From contig NZ_CP032364.1 in the NCBI RefSeq assembly GCF_003589745.1, positions 1,302,001 to 1,366,000 on the forward strand: a DNA stretch of 64,000 bases, written 5' to 3'. Positions within the stretch are counted from its first letter, which is position 1. Each line of letters opens with the position of its first letter. The stretch comes from Lachnoanaerobaculum umeaense (GTDB taxonomy: Bacteria > Bacillota > Clostridia > Lachnospirales > Lachnospiraceae). The translations under genes and the position numbers were made by a program. The notes under the pieces were generated by a model. The model saw only the letters and a program-made list of their open reading frames with translations, had not been told where the DNA came from and did no database searches. Below are positions 53,501 to 61,259 of the stretch, piece by piece.

Positions 53501-55344
53501 ATTTACCTGTAGCTACAAATAACTTTGGATTAAGTGTAAACACATTTGATGTTACTGTGATTGCAAATAATGCACCACTTCCGGCAAACTTTAAGATAGG
53601 TGGACAAACAGAAACAGATATCAATAAACTAAGAAATCTTGCACCCGGAACAGCAGTAGAGATTCTTGCACAGCCACTTGATAATGCTGCAAACACATTT
53701 AAAGAGTGGAAAGTTATAAATGGTGATTTCTCAGGAACAACCAATGCCAGAATTACATTCACAATGCCAAATAAACCGGTAAAAATTCAGGCAATATATG
53801 ATGTTGCAGGTTTAGATTGGGATAATAATGTTTATAATGACAATATAGCATCAGGAAAGCATATCGGTGTTGTAAATCCTATAGTTTCAGACACAGGCAG
53901 ATTTAGAGTTATTATTGATAAGGACAGTGTTAGCAATCCTTTAAAGGCTCTTGTAGAAGAGACTTTGACAGATCATTACCATCCAATATTTGCTATGACT
54001 GCAAGGTTACAGAAACTAGATGTAGCAACTAATGTATGGGAAGACTATCCGGGTGATATTGATCTTGATACAACAGTTGAAACAGGAGCGTTGTTATCAA
54101 CTAGGGATTATACACTTCATGAGCTTGCAACCGGATCAAATGCGGCTATGGCAGTTAGTGGCGATTTTGAGAATCCTACAACAACATATCCGGGTCAGTT
54201 TGATATTACTTTGAAGTCGGGAAAGACTTATATATTTGGTTATACAACACCTGCTATATACAAGATTAAGGTAAGAGATAATAGAGATAATGATCTTATA
54301 ACAACTCTTACATTGAGATCTACAGAAACTGTACAAGATAAGGCAAGTCTATATTCACATAAGATAACAAGTGATTATATTGATAACAATGGTATTACAT
54401 GGCACTATGAGGGATTGAGTACAGATAAGGATACATATCAGGATTATGATCCGACATTCAGAGTAACATCAGATGAAACTGTATATGTATTTTACTCAAA
54501 TGATAAGGCTGAAAGAGCAAAAGCTGAAAAAGACTTAAAGTCTGCAGTAAGTGCCGCACGAAATAATTTAAATAATTACGATGCACCTTCACAGGCATTA
54601 TTACTAGCACAATTAGCTGATGCACAGGCAATACTTGATAGGATTAATAGGAAGTCATCTACATCTGAACTTGAGGCGGCACTTGATGCATTGAATAATC
54701 TTCTTGCTACTCTACAGCCAAGAAAATCTGGCGGTGGCGGCGGTGGCCGTGGAGGTTCAGGCGGTGGCTCAGGCAGTGCCGGCAAAAAGTCAACCGGACA
54801 GAACTCAGGTATCAGAGTTGGACTAGATGGTAACTGGGAGCTTACAAATCCTGCTGAGGCTCAGGCTAACCCTGATGGTAGCAAATGGAAATTCAACCTT
54901 ACAAATGGTGGAAGTGTTACAGGTTGGGCTTACTTGACCTACACGTATGAAGGAAGAACAAAGTCTGAGTGGTATCACTTTGGAAATGACAGCATCATGG
55001 ATTCAGGATGGTTCTTAGATACAAATAGCAATACTTGGTATTATCTATCTATGGATCATGACGGATTCTTTGGTGAGATGGTAAAGGGATGGCATTATGA
55101 TGGCCAGGATGGCAGATGGTACTATCTTGATCCAAATAGTGGTGCAATGCACACGGGTTGGAGTAAGATTGGTGGAGAGTTCTATTACTTAAATCCAACT
55201 GCACCTGCACAGACATGGTTCTTTGATAATGCTACAGGTAGATGGAATTTTGGTGACATAAAATCTAGACCTCTAGGTTCAATGTATCAGAATGAAAGTA
55301 CACCTGACGGTTATCATGTAAATGAAAGCGGAGCTTGGAGATAA
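50596..55344 (+). CDS. Large secreted adhesin-like protein, paralogue of the preceding gene
   Basis: A 1582-residue exported protein: signal peptide 1-31 (ending AYA), beta-rich N-terminus, MucBP-like and InlB-like segments (RFAGWKYNGTDITSFPA near 632-650), tandem modules matching those of the neighbour (YVVTDADGNVVAVVPG and YALVDDNGNEV), a FIVAR-like helix pair (~1302-1375), a Gly-rich linker with six consecutive glycines (~1378-1395), and cell-wall-binding repeats ending TPDGYHVNESGAW. The common order with the 2476-residue protein shows a duplication followed by divergence. ATG 50596 follows AGGAGAAG; the upstream start in frame overlaps the preceding gene and is rejected. Last gene of the operon. 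Confidence 0.87.
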   Translation: MKRKTIKAKLAAVLSASMAFTMLAPAMPAYAADATIIFDFDTNTPSLDPGIAPHQITHQITVSGPLGALINTNSAGLQTDTNGVFLPWGNGATAYPTQPDGSGYTGTVGGKTWGTGGLDLKGYKIRGFRKAAGNGDFPRPYLDSKRYQNTTYYATLIADENIPSAMKLSETHVKDTSDPSTTYFPSPNNTPVQYPVLKDINERPKEIPGYVVSGLTVSGDGMASVAKQAGLTLTAGATSLSVPNPYVLNFKTTNKDVNIEYKYKVSDDKFSLKVVDTVWNNIGSAAHPARGTLKSQNQRPIPAVSNKQVLTSVDAAGIKVNSKYVHIASPAPSTPSRYILDPDNPVTIKYDWGTPNSTSGKFTTAKDGTSGDILNIIPAKDDTDYRCIKVGNAASGYEITGQIPNQGVTVTYNYYENPDYYTLINVKYVDNEGKDIFNKVKAANTSAFIDISTVVPPAEPNIGVMYTDGDHAYMRVKNTSTSIDYDIPVPVLNDYISAGTDISKLPTITTDKLVDWNSSYTYIYTNPAGRNQTAPNANQAGWSATNPKYTVSIDKDGDGTGETPLSSASLVVTYTIDPNKVANVAAIGVGTGDLYTDGGPATGHIYGTLPTDIKQLSRKPSTVANHYSLEIQQSDLPTPVPATGYRFAGWKYNGTDITSFPATIDVPNSENNASIIGTFEKNENQWNEYKLATGNSHVRLLGGDKATVVNVGSGGNSLNSIPFSAISSYTQGMAISVDPGYTVEWHTQSDTVLNSNSNIAGMNGQTFTAFGVSTAPEAVYTPTITGDLNNAGKPVITIDPLLPAAMDSRLKYVVTDADGNVVAVVPGSKLMVEGGNIMGDFLTPGNTYNVATALSTTPIAGSPIPFGAAGISAISTTQIPVALTPQVIEDPSNPGRASITITPTATNTEYALVDDNGNEVYPFTTPTNDTSGVGSVTFGNLNPGTTYHVVPRPIGSSDTPAQRQASGADLPVATNNFGLSVNTFDVTVIANNAPLPANFKIGGQTETDINKLRNLAPGTAVEILAQPLDNAANTFKEWKVINGDFSGTTNARITFTMPNKPVKIQAIYDVAGLDWDNNVYNDNIASGKHIGVVNPIVSDTGRFRVIIDKDSVSNPLKALVEETLTDHYHPIFAMTARLQKLDVATNVWEDYPGDIDLDTTVETGALLSTRDYTLHELATGSNAAMAVSGDFENPTTTYPGQFDITLKSGKTYIFGYTTPAIYKIKVRDNRDNDLITTLTLRSTETVQDKASLYSHKITSDYIDNNGITWHYEGLSTDKDTYQDYDPTFRVTSDETVYVFYSNDKAERAKAEKDLKSAVSAARNNLNNYDAPSQALLLAQLADAQAILDRINRKSSTSELEAALDALNNLLATLQPRKSGGGGGGRGGSGGGSGSAGKKSTGQNSGIRVGLDGNWELTNPAEAQANPDGSKWKFNLTNGGSVTGWAYLTYTYEGRTKSEWYHFGNDSIMDSGWFLDTNSNTWYYLSMDHDGFFGEMVKGWHYDGQDGRWYYLDPNSGAMHTGWSKIGGEFYYLNPTAPAQTWFFDNATGRWNFGDIKSRPLGSMYQNESTPDGYHVNESGAWR

Positions 55345-55363
55345 TCTATAGTAAAGCATAGTA

Positions 55364-55400
55364 ATGGGGAGTCACACAAAAGTGTGGCTCCCCTATTTTA
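55364..55400. terminator. Bidirectional terminator between the surface operon and upp
   Basis: A 14-base stem (55364-55377 with 55382-55395, G-U allowed) around an AAAA loop, with T-rich flanks in both directions. Confidence 0.85.
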
Positions 55401-55406
55401 TAAACT

Positions 55407-56036
55407 TTATTTTGTTCCAAATATTCTATCGCCTGCATCGCCAAGACCGGGGCATATATAAGCATCAGAGTTTAATTGTCTATCTAAATGACCTACATAT
55501 ATTTGTATATCAGGATGAGCTTCTTCCAGAGCTTTAAGACCTTCAGGAGCTGCAATGATACACATAAATTTTATTTTCTTACCACCATGCTTTTTGATCT
55601 GAGAAATGGCATCTATAGCAGAACCTCCGGTTGCTAACATAGGATCTGTTACAACTATGATTCTCTCCTCTATTGGACTTGGAAGCTTACAGTAGTATTC
55701 TACCGGTGTATGAGTGGTTTCATCTCTATAAAGTCCTATATGTCCGACCTTTGAAGCAGGAACCAGATTAAGAATACCATCTACCATACCAAGACCTGCT
55801 CTAAGTATCGGTACTATTGCCATCTTCCTACCTGAAATCATCTCAGTCATACAAGTTTCGAGCGGAGTTTCAACCTCAACCTCTTCAGTAGGTAGATCAT
55901 TTAATGCTTCATATCCCATCAGCATTGCAATTTCACCAACAAGTGATCTGAATTCATTGGTTCCTGTAGTCTTATTACGCAATATTGATATTTTATGTTG
56001 AACTAATGGATGATTATTAATATAAACTTTTGACAT
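55407..56036 (-). CDS. upp: Uracil phosphoribosyltransferase
   Basis: A 209-residue salvage enzyme that makes UMP from uracil and [25 protein letters not shown] at the start, [15 protein letters not shown], and the PRPP loop [17 protein letters not shown] are diagnostic, with the GHIGLYRDE strand between. I start at the ATG 12 bases after the longest possible start because GAGGTG precedes it correctly. Product UMP feeds PyrH. Confidence 0.96.
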   Translation of the reverse strand: MSKVYINNHPLVQHKISILRNKTTGTNEFRSLVGEIAMLMGYEALNDLPTEEVEVETPLETCMTEMISGRKMAIVPILRAGLGMVDGILNLVPASKVGHIGLYRDETTHTPVEYYCKLPSPIEERIIVVTDPMLATGGSAIDAISQIKKHGGKKIKFMCIIAAPEGLKALEEAHPDIQIYVGHLDRQLNSDAYICPGLGDAGDRIFGTK

Positions 56037-56102
56037 TTTACACCTCAATCTAATTTTTAACTTTTATTATTATAGTTCAAAAAAATATATAAGTACATAG
56101 TA

Positions 56103-56918
56103 TTATTTAGTATTAGGAGAATATTTTATAAGCACATAATCTCCAAGTTCATGTGAAACCGGCATTGAAATAAAGATATCTCCACCTGATTCATAGGAGA
56201 ATACTTTTGGAAATCCTTCGTTTATATCGTTTTCTTTTACCAAAGGAAAATCAGCATCTTCAAAAAGTGTTTTTAAAATATCTACACTCAAAGTCTTTTT
56301 ATACTCCTCAAAACCGGCAGCTTGTGAGTTACTTGCATTTTCAAGTACTACATCGTCTGACAGTACATAATTTGCAATAGTAAGAGGATCTGCAAAATCT
56401 GAAAGTCCTATACTCTTACCATTCTCAAGATTAATATTATTTGTAAAAATGACTTTTTTACTGTTACTACCGTCTTTGGATGTTCCGGTATAAACTATAC
56501 TCATTCTGTTTCTACTTTGATTTTTAATGCTATAATTTATCTCAGTATTGCTGTCAGGAGTTGAAGATAGTGAGTTAAGAGCAGTCTTAGCATTATCTTC
56601 AATCATTGTATTGATAGAATTCTCATTTTTAGAATTAGTCCCACCAAGCTTAGGGTAAGAGACTTTTGACTTATCCTTAGTAAAGCTCTGTGAAGTTTCA
56701 GTAATACTATTTTTTGATGTGGTCTTTTTAGTATCTGCCTTTGTTTCAGGAGTTTTATTATCTGTGGAACTTTCAGCGGCAATGGTTGTAGATGACATAG
56801 AGCCATTAGCTGAAGCTGTTGTCATAATACTTTTCAAATCAGAATTATCCTTATTTTTACAACCCACAGTAATTATAGGGAGTGAAATAATTGCTAAATA
56901 TAAAAATAATCTTTTCAT
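56103..56918 (-). CDS. Lipoprotein with DUF4163/RsiV-like C-terminal domain
   Basis: A 271-residue lipoprotein. The signal peptide ends in ITVGC, followed by a long Ser/Thr/Lys tether (~25-85). From ~88 on, KVSYPKLGGTNSKNENSINTMI begins a domain that matches the DUF4163 plus DUF3298 arrangement of PdaC and RsiV-type proteins, with FTNNINLENGKSIGLSDFA and a C-terminal VSHELGDYVLIKY strand. In this family the domain is often extracellular and may bind lysozyme or peptidoglycan; there is no deacetylase domain here. Start chosen at the ATG after GGAGG. Confidence 0.75.
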   Translation of the reverse strand: MKRLFLYLAIISLPIITVGCKNKDNSDLKSIMTTASANGSMSSTTIAAESSTDNKTPETKADTKKTTSKNSITETSQSFTKDKSKVSYPKLGGTNSKNENSINTMIEDNAKTALNSLSSTPDSNTEINYSIKNQSRNRMSIVYTGTSKDGSNSKKVIFTNNINLENGKSIGLSDFADPLTIANYVLSDDVVLENASNSQAAGFEEYKKTLSVDILKTLFEDADFPLVKENDINEGFPKVFSYESGGDIFISMPVSHELGDYVLIKYSPNTK

Positions 56919-56953
56919 TTTACCTCCATAAATAAATGTTTTATTCAATTATA

Positions 56954-57313
56954 TTATACATTAAAATAGTGAAAATAAACATTAAATATAAATTAGGTTT
57001 TGCACAACAATATAAGAAGATAGTTAAGTTATATTAAATACAGAGTTTTATATAATTTGTTTAACTAAAAGCATTTTATATGTTAAAATAGTAGTAATAA
57101 AGCGAACGGAATTTTGTTTTTAGTAGGAAATTCAATGATATTTTGAAGAAGCAATAGGAGATAAAAATGGCATTTATCAGTATTTTTGATGTACTTGGTC
57201 CAAATATGATTGGGCCGTCAAGTTCACATACAGCAGGTGCCTGTGTGATATCTTTTTTGGCAAGAAAAATGATTGGTGGCAACCCTAAGAAGGTGGAGTT
57301 TATCTTATATGGC
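56954..57313 (+). repeat. Left copy of a 360-bp direct repeat (target duplication)
   Basis: Every base of 56954-57313 recurs at 59302-59661 (constant offset 2348). It carries the sda promoter, leader, ribosome binding site and first 49 codons of sdaAB. The bases just outside differ, so the repeat ends are sharp and coincide with the ends of the insertion sequence. Confidence 0.95.
57061..57089 (+). promoter_or_regulatory. sda promoter, left duplicated copy
   Basis: TTAACT (57061-57066), 17 bases, TAAAAT (57084-57089). This copy now drives only the truncated sdaAB fragment and possibly the transposase. The identical right copy is at 59409-59437. Confidence 0.55.
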
Positions 57314-57394
57314 CCCGTCTTCCGTCGAAGTACTATGAAATTTCCGACGTTTCAAATTTTTAGCAAACTATTTAATTTTATACAATTCTTTTAA
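57167..57394 (+). pseudogene. sdaAB: Truncated sdaAB fragment (first 49 codons plus IS-encoded tail)
   Basis: The first 49 codons are identical to the intact sdaAB at 59515 (MAFISIFDVLGPNMIGPSSS onward). At 57314 the sequence enters the insertion sequence, and the frame continues for about 26 unrelated codons to a stop at 57392-57394. It has the native ribosome binding site and promoter, so a 75-residue peptide could be made, but it lacks the ACT domain and most of the beta-subunit fold. Confidence 0.9.
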
Positions 57395-59301
57395 ACCCTT
57401 TATTTTAAAGGCTTTTCTTACATAAAAAATAATTTGAAAAAATTGAAAAAATTTTTACAGCATGTTATAATCATAGTACTTCATAGTACTTTACTTTTAG
57501 AGGTGTTTATGGCTTATTTTTTGAGAAAAGAAAAGAAGAAAAAAGGTACTTATCTTCAGATGTATGAATCATTTTGGGATAAGGATAAAAAGCAACCAAG
57601 AACAAGAAATGTAAAATCTTTTGGTTACGTTGAAGATCTGACTTCAGATGAGATTCCGGATCCGATTAAATTTTATAGCGATTATGTAAAAGAGCAAAAT
57701 GAGAATAGAACAAAAGTTCTTTCTGAAGAATCCCGTCCTCGTGCATTTTCCACTCCTGTTGAACTTAATATAGGACACTTCTTGCTCTACTCATTGATTG
57801 ATGAGCTTGATGTTAAGGAAACTATTGATATACTTGCTTCTCAAATGCGTTTTCAGTTCTCTGTATTTGACTTAATTACACAACTTATTTATGCAAGGGT
57901 TATATCACCATGCTCTAAGTCAAAGACAGCCTCTCATGTCTTTCCATACATTTACGGCAGCTCTACAATCTCTGAAGACCAAGTATATGACGGGTGTTCT
58001 TTCATAGGAGAGTCTTATAAGAAGTACATTGATTTGTTTAATCACTCTTATGAAAAGTATTTTAAAAGAGATTTAAGCAATGTATTTTTCGATTGTACTA
58101 ATTATTACTTTGAAATTGATCTTCCTAGCGATGACAAGCAAAAGGGACCTTCAAAAGAGAATAGGCACTCTCCGATAATAGGGCAGGCTTTACTTTTAGA
58201 TGCTGATCTAGTACCTGTCTCCATGCAAATGTATCCCGGAAATGAATCGGAAAAGCCATATATTAGAAAAGTTATTGAAGAAATGAAGCAACGACACAGC
58301 GTATCAGGCAAGACAATTCAGGTGGCTGATAAAGGCCTTAATTGTGCAAGAAATATTTATGCTGCAGTTAAAGAAGCTAGTGACGGCTATATATTTTCAA
58401 AATCAATACATGGTAAGAATCTAAGTGAAAAGGAAAAGAAATGGGTTCTACTTGAGAATGATACAAATGTCTTTTCTAATTACACTGATGAAAGAGGTAA
58501 TATATCTTTTCGTCTTAAATCCTGTATTGACAGCTTTGATTACAGTTTTAAAGAGATTGATCCGGAAACAGGAAAAGAGTGTGTTACAAGGTTTTCTGTA
58601 AAAGAAAAGCGTATCGTCTCTTATAATCCTAACCTTGCAAAGAAACAAAGGCTTGAAATAATGAAAATGGTCGATAAAGCTTCAAAGTTTTCTACATACA
58701 AAAATATCGCTAAAGATGAACTTGGAGATTGTGCTAAATATGTAGACATTATAACTAAAGATAGTACAGGCAAGACAATAAAGCCTATAATAGATTTAAA
58801 TAAATCTAAGATTGATGAAGATCTTAAATATGCAGGATATAATCTTTTAGTGACATCCGAAATAGATATGGAGCCATTACAGGTATATAAAACATACCAT
58901 AGCCTATGGAAGATCGAAGAATCTTTTAGACTTACAAAATCATACCTGGATGCAAGACCCGTTTATTTACAGAAAAAAGAAACAATCTATGGGCATTTTT
59001 TGATATGCTACCTTAGCTTGTTTCTTTTAAGAGTATTAGAAATCAAGTGTTTCAAGAATAAAATAAACTCTTATGACTTGATCAACTTTATGCGTGATTT
59101 TAGGGTGGTAAATAAAGGTGATGATACATATATCAATATATCAAGAAACCAGGCCGTTAACGAAAAGGTTAAAAAACTGGTTGGTTTTAGTAACCTTGAT
59201 GCCCTCTATTTAACCAAAGCTGAAGTCGACAATTTCTTTCAAAACTGCATGCTCTTGTATACCTAGAGTACTAGGTTTTGAGAGAAACGACGGAAGTCAG
59301 G
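57314..59301 (+). mobile_element. IS1634/IS1549-type insertion sequence
   Basis: A 1988-bp element. Its ends are imperfect inverted repeats: 57314-57327 and 59288-59301 match in 12 of 14 positions, reading CCCGTCTTCCGTCG on the left. It carries one transposase gene and lies inside sdaAB between two identical 360-bp direct repeats. IS1549 of Mycobacterium smegmatis and IS1634 of Mycoplasma mycoides are known for unusually long target duplications of this kind, which supports the assignment. The perfect identity of the repeats suggests a recent insertion. Confidence 0.92.
57509..59266 (+). CDS. IS1634/IS1549-family DDE transposase
   Basis: A 585-residue transposase that should cut and join the element ends. 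The DDE core is visible as FFDCTNYYFEI (first Asp), VADKGLNCARN (second Asp) and YHSLWKIEESFRLTKSYLD, which fits the IS4-superfamily Y(2)x(3)E(6)K pattern with Leu in place of Arg. The N-terminus starts MAYFLRKEKKKKGTYLQMY, as in related transposases. ATG 57509 follows GAGG; a TTG at 57434 would add 25 residues without a good site. The reading frame is intact, so the element may still be active. Confidence 0.92.
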   Translation: MAYFLRKEKKKKGTYLQMYESFWDKDKKQPRTRNVKSFGYVEDLTSDEIPDPIKFYSDYVKEQNENRTKVLSEESRPRAFSTPVELNIGHFLLYSLIDELDVKETIDILASQMRFQFSVFDLITQLIYARVISPCSKSKTASHVFPYIYGSSTISEDQVYDGCSFIGESYKKYIDLFNHSYEKYFKRDLSNVFFDCTNYYFEIDLPSDDKQKGPSKENRHSPIIGQALLLDADLVPVSMQMYPGNESEKPYIRKVIEEMKQRHSVSGKTIQVADKGLNCARNIYAAVKEASDGYIFSKSIHGKNLSEKEKKWVLLENDTNVFSNYTDERGNISFRLKSCIDSFDYSFKEIDPETGKECVTRFSVKEKRIVSYNPNLAKKQRLEIMKMVDKASKFSTYKNIAKDELGDCAKYVDIITKDSTGKTIKPIIDLNKSKIDEDLKYAGYNLLVTSEIDMEPLQVYKTYHSLWKIEESFRLTKSYLDARPVYLQKKETIYGHFLICYLSLFLLRVLEIKCFKNKINSYDLINFMRDFRVVNKGDDTYINISRNQAVNEKVKKLVGFSNLDALYLTKAEVDNFFQNCMLLYT

Positions 59302-59661
59302 TTATACATTAAAATAGTGAAAATAAACATTAAATATAAATTAGGTTTTGCACAACAATATAAGAAGATAGTTAAGTTATATTAAATACAGAGTTTTATA
59401 TAATTTGTTTAACTAAAAGCATTTTATATGTTAAAATAGTAGTAATAAAGCGAACGGAATTTTGTTTTTAGTAGGAAATTCAATGATATTTTGAAGAAGC
59501 AATAGGAGATAAAAATGGCATTTATCAGTATTTTTGATGTACTTGGTCCAAATATGATTGGGCCGTCAAGTTCACATACAGCAGGTGCCTGTGTGATATC
59601 TTTTTTGGCAAGAAAAATGATTGGTGGCAACCCTAAGAAGGTGGAGTTTATCTTATATGGC
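59302..59661 (+). repeat. Right copy of the 360-bp direct repeat (target duplication)
   Basis: Identical to 56954-57313. Because it includes the promoter, ribosome binding site and start of sdaAB, it continues directly into the rest of the gene and restores a full transcription unit downstream of the insertion. Confidence 0.95.
59409..59437 (+). promoter_or_regulatory. sda promoter, functional right copy
   Basis: TTAACT-N17-TAAAAT, an exact copy of 57061-57089, about 80 bases before the intact sdaAB start. Confidence 0.6.
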
Positions 59662-60180
59662 TCTTTTGCCAATACATATAAAGGACATGGAACAGACAGG
59701 GCTTTACTTGGTGGACTTATGGGATTTGGTACAGATGATGTAAGAATTAGAGATTCATTCCATATTGCAAGTGAGAGAGGAATTGAGTATAAATTCACAC
59801 CAAATAGTGAGTTAACAGAGATTCATCCAAATACTGTTGATGTATGTATGGAAGATGAAGAAGGTAGAAAGGTTACAGTCAGAGGTGAGTCACTAGGTGG
59901 TGGAAAGGTTAGGATAGTTAAGATTGACCAGGTAGATATAGACTTCTCAGGTGAGTACAGTGCCATTATAGCAGTACATATGGATAGACCCGGAGTTATA
60001 GCTTATATTACCAAGGCACTTAGTGAGAATAATATAAATATCGCATTTATGAAACTCTATAGAGAGTCGAAGGGAAATAGGGCATATACTATTATAGAGT
60101 CTGATGAAAGAATTCCGGATGATATAAAGGTAGGGTTATTTAAAAACAAAAATATATCACAGGTTATGATAGTTCAATAG
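59515..60180 (+). CDS. sdaAB: L-serine dehydratase, iron-sulfur type, beta subunit
   Basis: A 221-residue subunit of the oxygen-sensitive [4Fe-4S] L-serine deaminase that yields pyruvate and ammonia. The N-terminal part has IGPSSSHTAGA and the catalytic-domain start SFANTYKGHGTDRALLGG; the C-terminal ACT domain (VHMDRPGVIAYITKALSENN, residues ~145-221) may sense serine. The first 49 codons lie in the duplicated 360 bp, so the gene is whole despite the IS. Followed eight bases later by sdaAA. Ribosome binding site ATAGGAG. Confidence 0.96.
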   Translation: MAFISIFDVLGPNMIGPSSSHTAGACVISFLARKMIGGNPKKVEFILYGSFANTYKGHGTDRALLGGLMGFGTDDVRIRDSFHIASERGIEYKFTPNSELTEIHPNTVDVCMEDEEGRKVTVRGESLGGGKVRIVKIDQVDIDFSGEYSAIIAVHMDRPGVIAYITKALSENNINIAFMKLYRESKGNRAYTIIESDERIPDDIKVGLFKNKNISQVMIVQ

Positions 60181-60188
60181 GAGATTTT

Positions 60189-61058
60189 ATGGATTTTAGT
60201 AATGCAAGAGAACTTTTGGAACTTTGTGATAAAAACAATTTATTAATTTCTGAAATAATGAAGATAAGAGAATGTTATGAAAGCACAAGTTCAAAAGAAG
60301 AAATAAAAAATAAAATGAATAGAGTTCTTGAAATTATGAGAGACTCTGCAACAACACCTATAAAGACTCCAATGAAATCTATGGGCGGTCTTATAGGTGG
60401 AGAGGCGAGAAATATACATGAACATATGGAGCAGGGTAAAAATATAGGCGGATCTATGCTTAGCAGAGCTATGATGTATGCTATGGCTGTACTTGAGTGT
60501 AATGCCTCAATGGGACTTATAGTGGCAGCACCTACAGCAGGATCTTCAGGCGTAGTACCGGGACTGCTTTTGGCAATGCAGGATGAGTATGATATTACTA
60601 ATGAAAAGATAATTGATGCCTTGTTCACATCAGGTGCTATAGGCTATCTTGCAATGCGAAATGCTACAGTTGCAGGAGCAGTTGGAGGATGTCAGGCAGA
60701 GATGGGTGTAGCTGCCGCTATGGCTGCTGCAGGTGCTGTTGAGCTTATGGGAGGTACTCCAAGGCAATGTCTGGATGCGGCATCTACTGTACTTATGAAC
60801 ATGTTGGGACTTGTATGTGATCCGGTAGGCGGACTTGTGGAATATCCTTGTCAAAATAGAAATGTTGCAGGAGTTGCCAATGCCTTGGTTGCAGCAGAGA
60901 TGTCACTTGCAGGTATAACTCAGCTAATACCTTTTGATGAAATGCTTGATACTATGTATAAAGTTGGAAAGAGAATGCCGGTTGAGCTAAGAGAAACAGC
61001 ACTTGGTGGATGTGCAGTTACGCCAAGTGCTTGTGAAGCCTGTGGTAAATGTAGATAA
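60189..61058 (+). CDS. sdaAA: L-serine dehydratase, iron-sulfur type, alpha subunit
   Basis: A 289-residue catalytic subunit. PTAGSSGVVPGLLLAM and GLVCDPVGGLVEYPCQNRN carry substrate- and cluster-binding residues, and the C-terminal tail CEACGKCR supplies further cysteines. Together with sdaAB it forms the complete enzyme. The order beta-alpha and the short spacing are normal in Firmicutes. The gene is followed by a strong terminator. Confidence 0.97.
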   Translation: MDFSNARELLELCDKNNLLISEIMKIRECYESTSSKEEIKNKMNRVLEIMRDSATTPIKTPMKSMGGLIGGEARNIHEHMEQGKNIGGSMLSRAMMYAMAVLECNASMGLIVAAPTAGSSGVVPGLLLAMQDEYDITNEKIIDALFTSGAIGYLAMRNATVAGAVGGCQAEMGVAAAMAAAGAVELMGGTPRQCLDAASTVLMNMLGLVCDPVGGLVEYPCQNRNVAGVANALVAAEMSLAGITQLIPFDEMLDTMYKVGKRMPVELRETALGGCAVTPSACEACGKCR

Positions 61059-61123
61059 AATGTTAGTATAAAAGAGCCGTAGAGCAATCCATGATATGTA
61101 ACGATTCTTTAATAAAATGTAGG

Positions 61124-61164
61124 GCGTGTAAAAATATAAATTCATTTTTACACGTCTCTTTTTA
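61124..61164 (+). terminator. Terminator after sdaAA
   Basis: An 11-base stem (61125-61135 with 61144-61154) followed by CTCTTTTT. Confidence 0.85.
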
Positions 61165-61175
61165 TTTTGGCATTA

Positions 61176-61204
61176 TTGCTTTTTTTTCATTATATTCGTA
61201 TAAT
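61176..61204 (+). promoter_or_regulatory. Promoter of the relA/spoT gene
   Basis: TTGCTT (61176-61181), 17-base spacer, consensus TATAAT (61199-61204). The expected start near 61211 gives a ~50-nt leader. Confidence 0.7.
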
Positions 61205-61259
61205 ATAAGATTATATGAGTCTACCTGGGCAACAGCTGTTACAAAGAGTAAGGAGTTTA

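Noticed and set aside
56954..59661. Tandem gene duplication of the sda region as an explanation of the 360-bp repeat
   Set aside because: The repeat ends coincide to the base with the two inverted-repeat ends of the IS, which is expected for a target duplication and not for an independent duplication.
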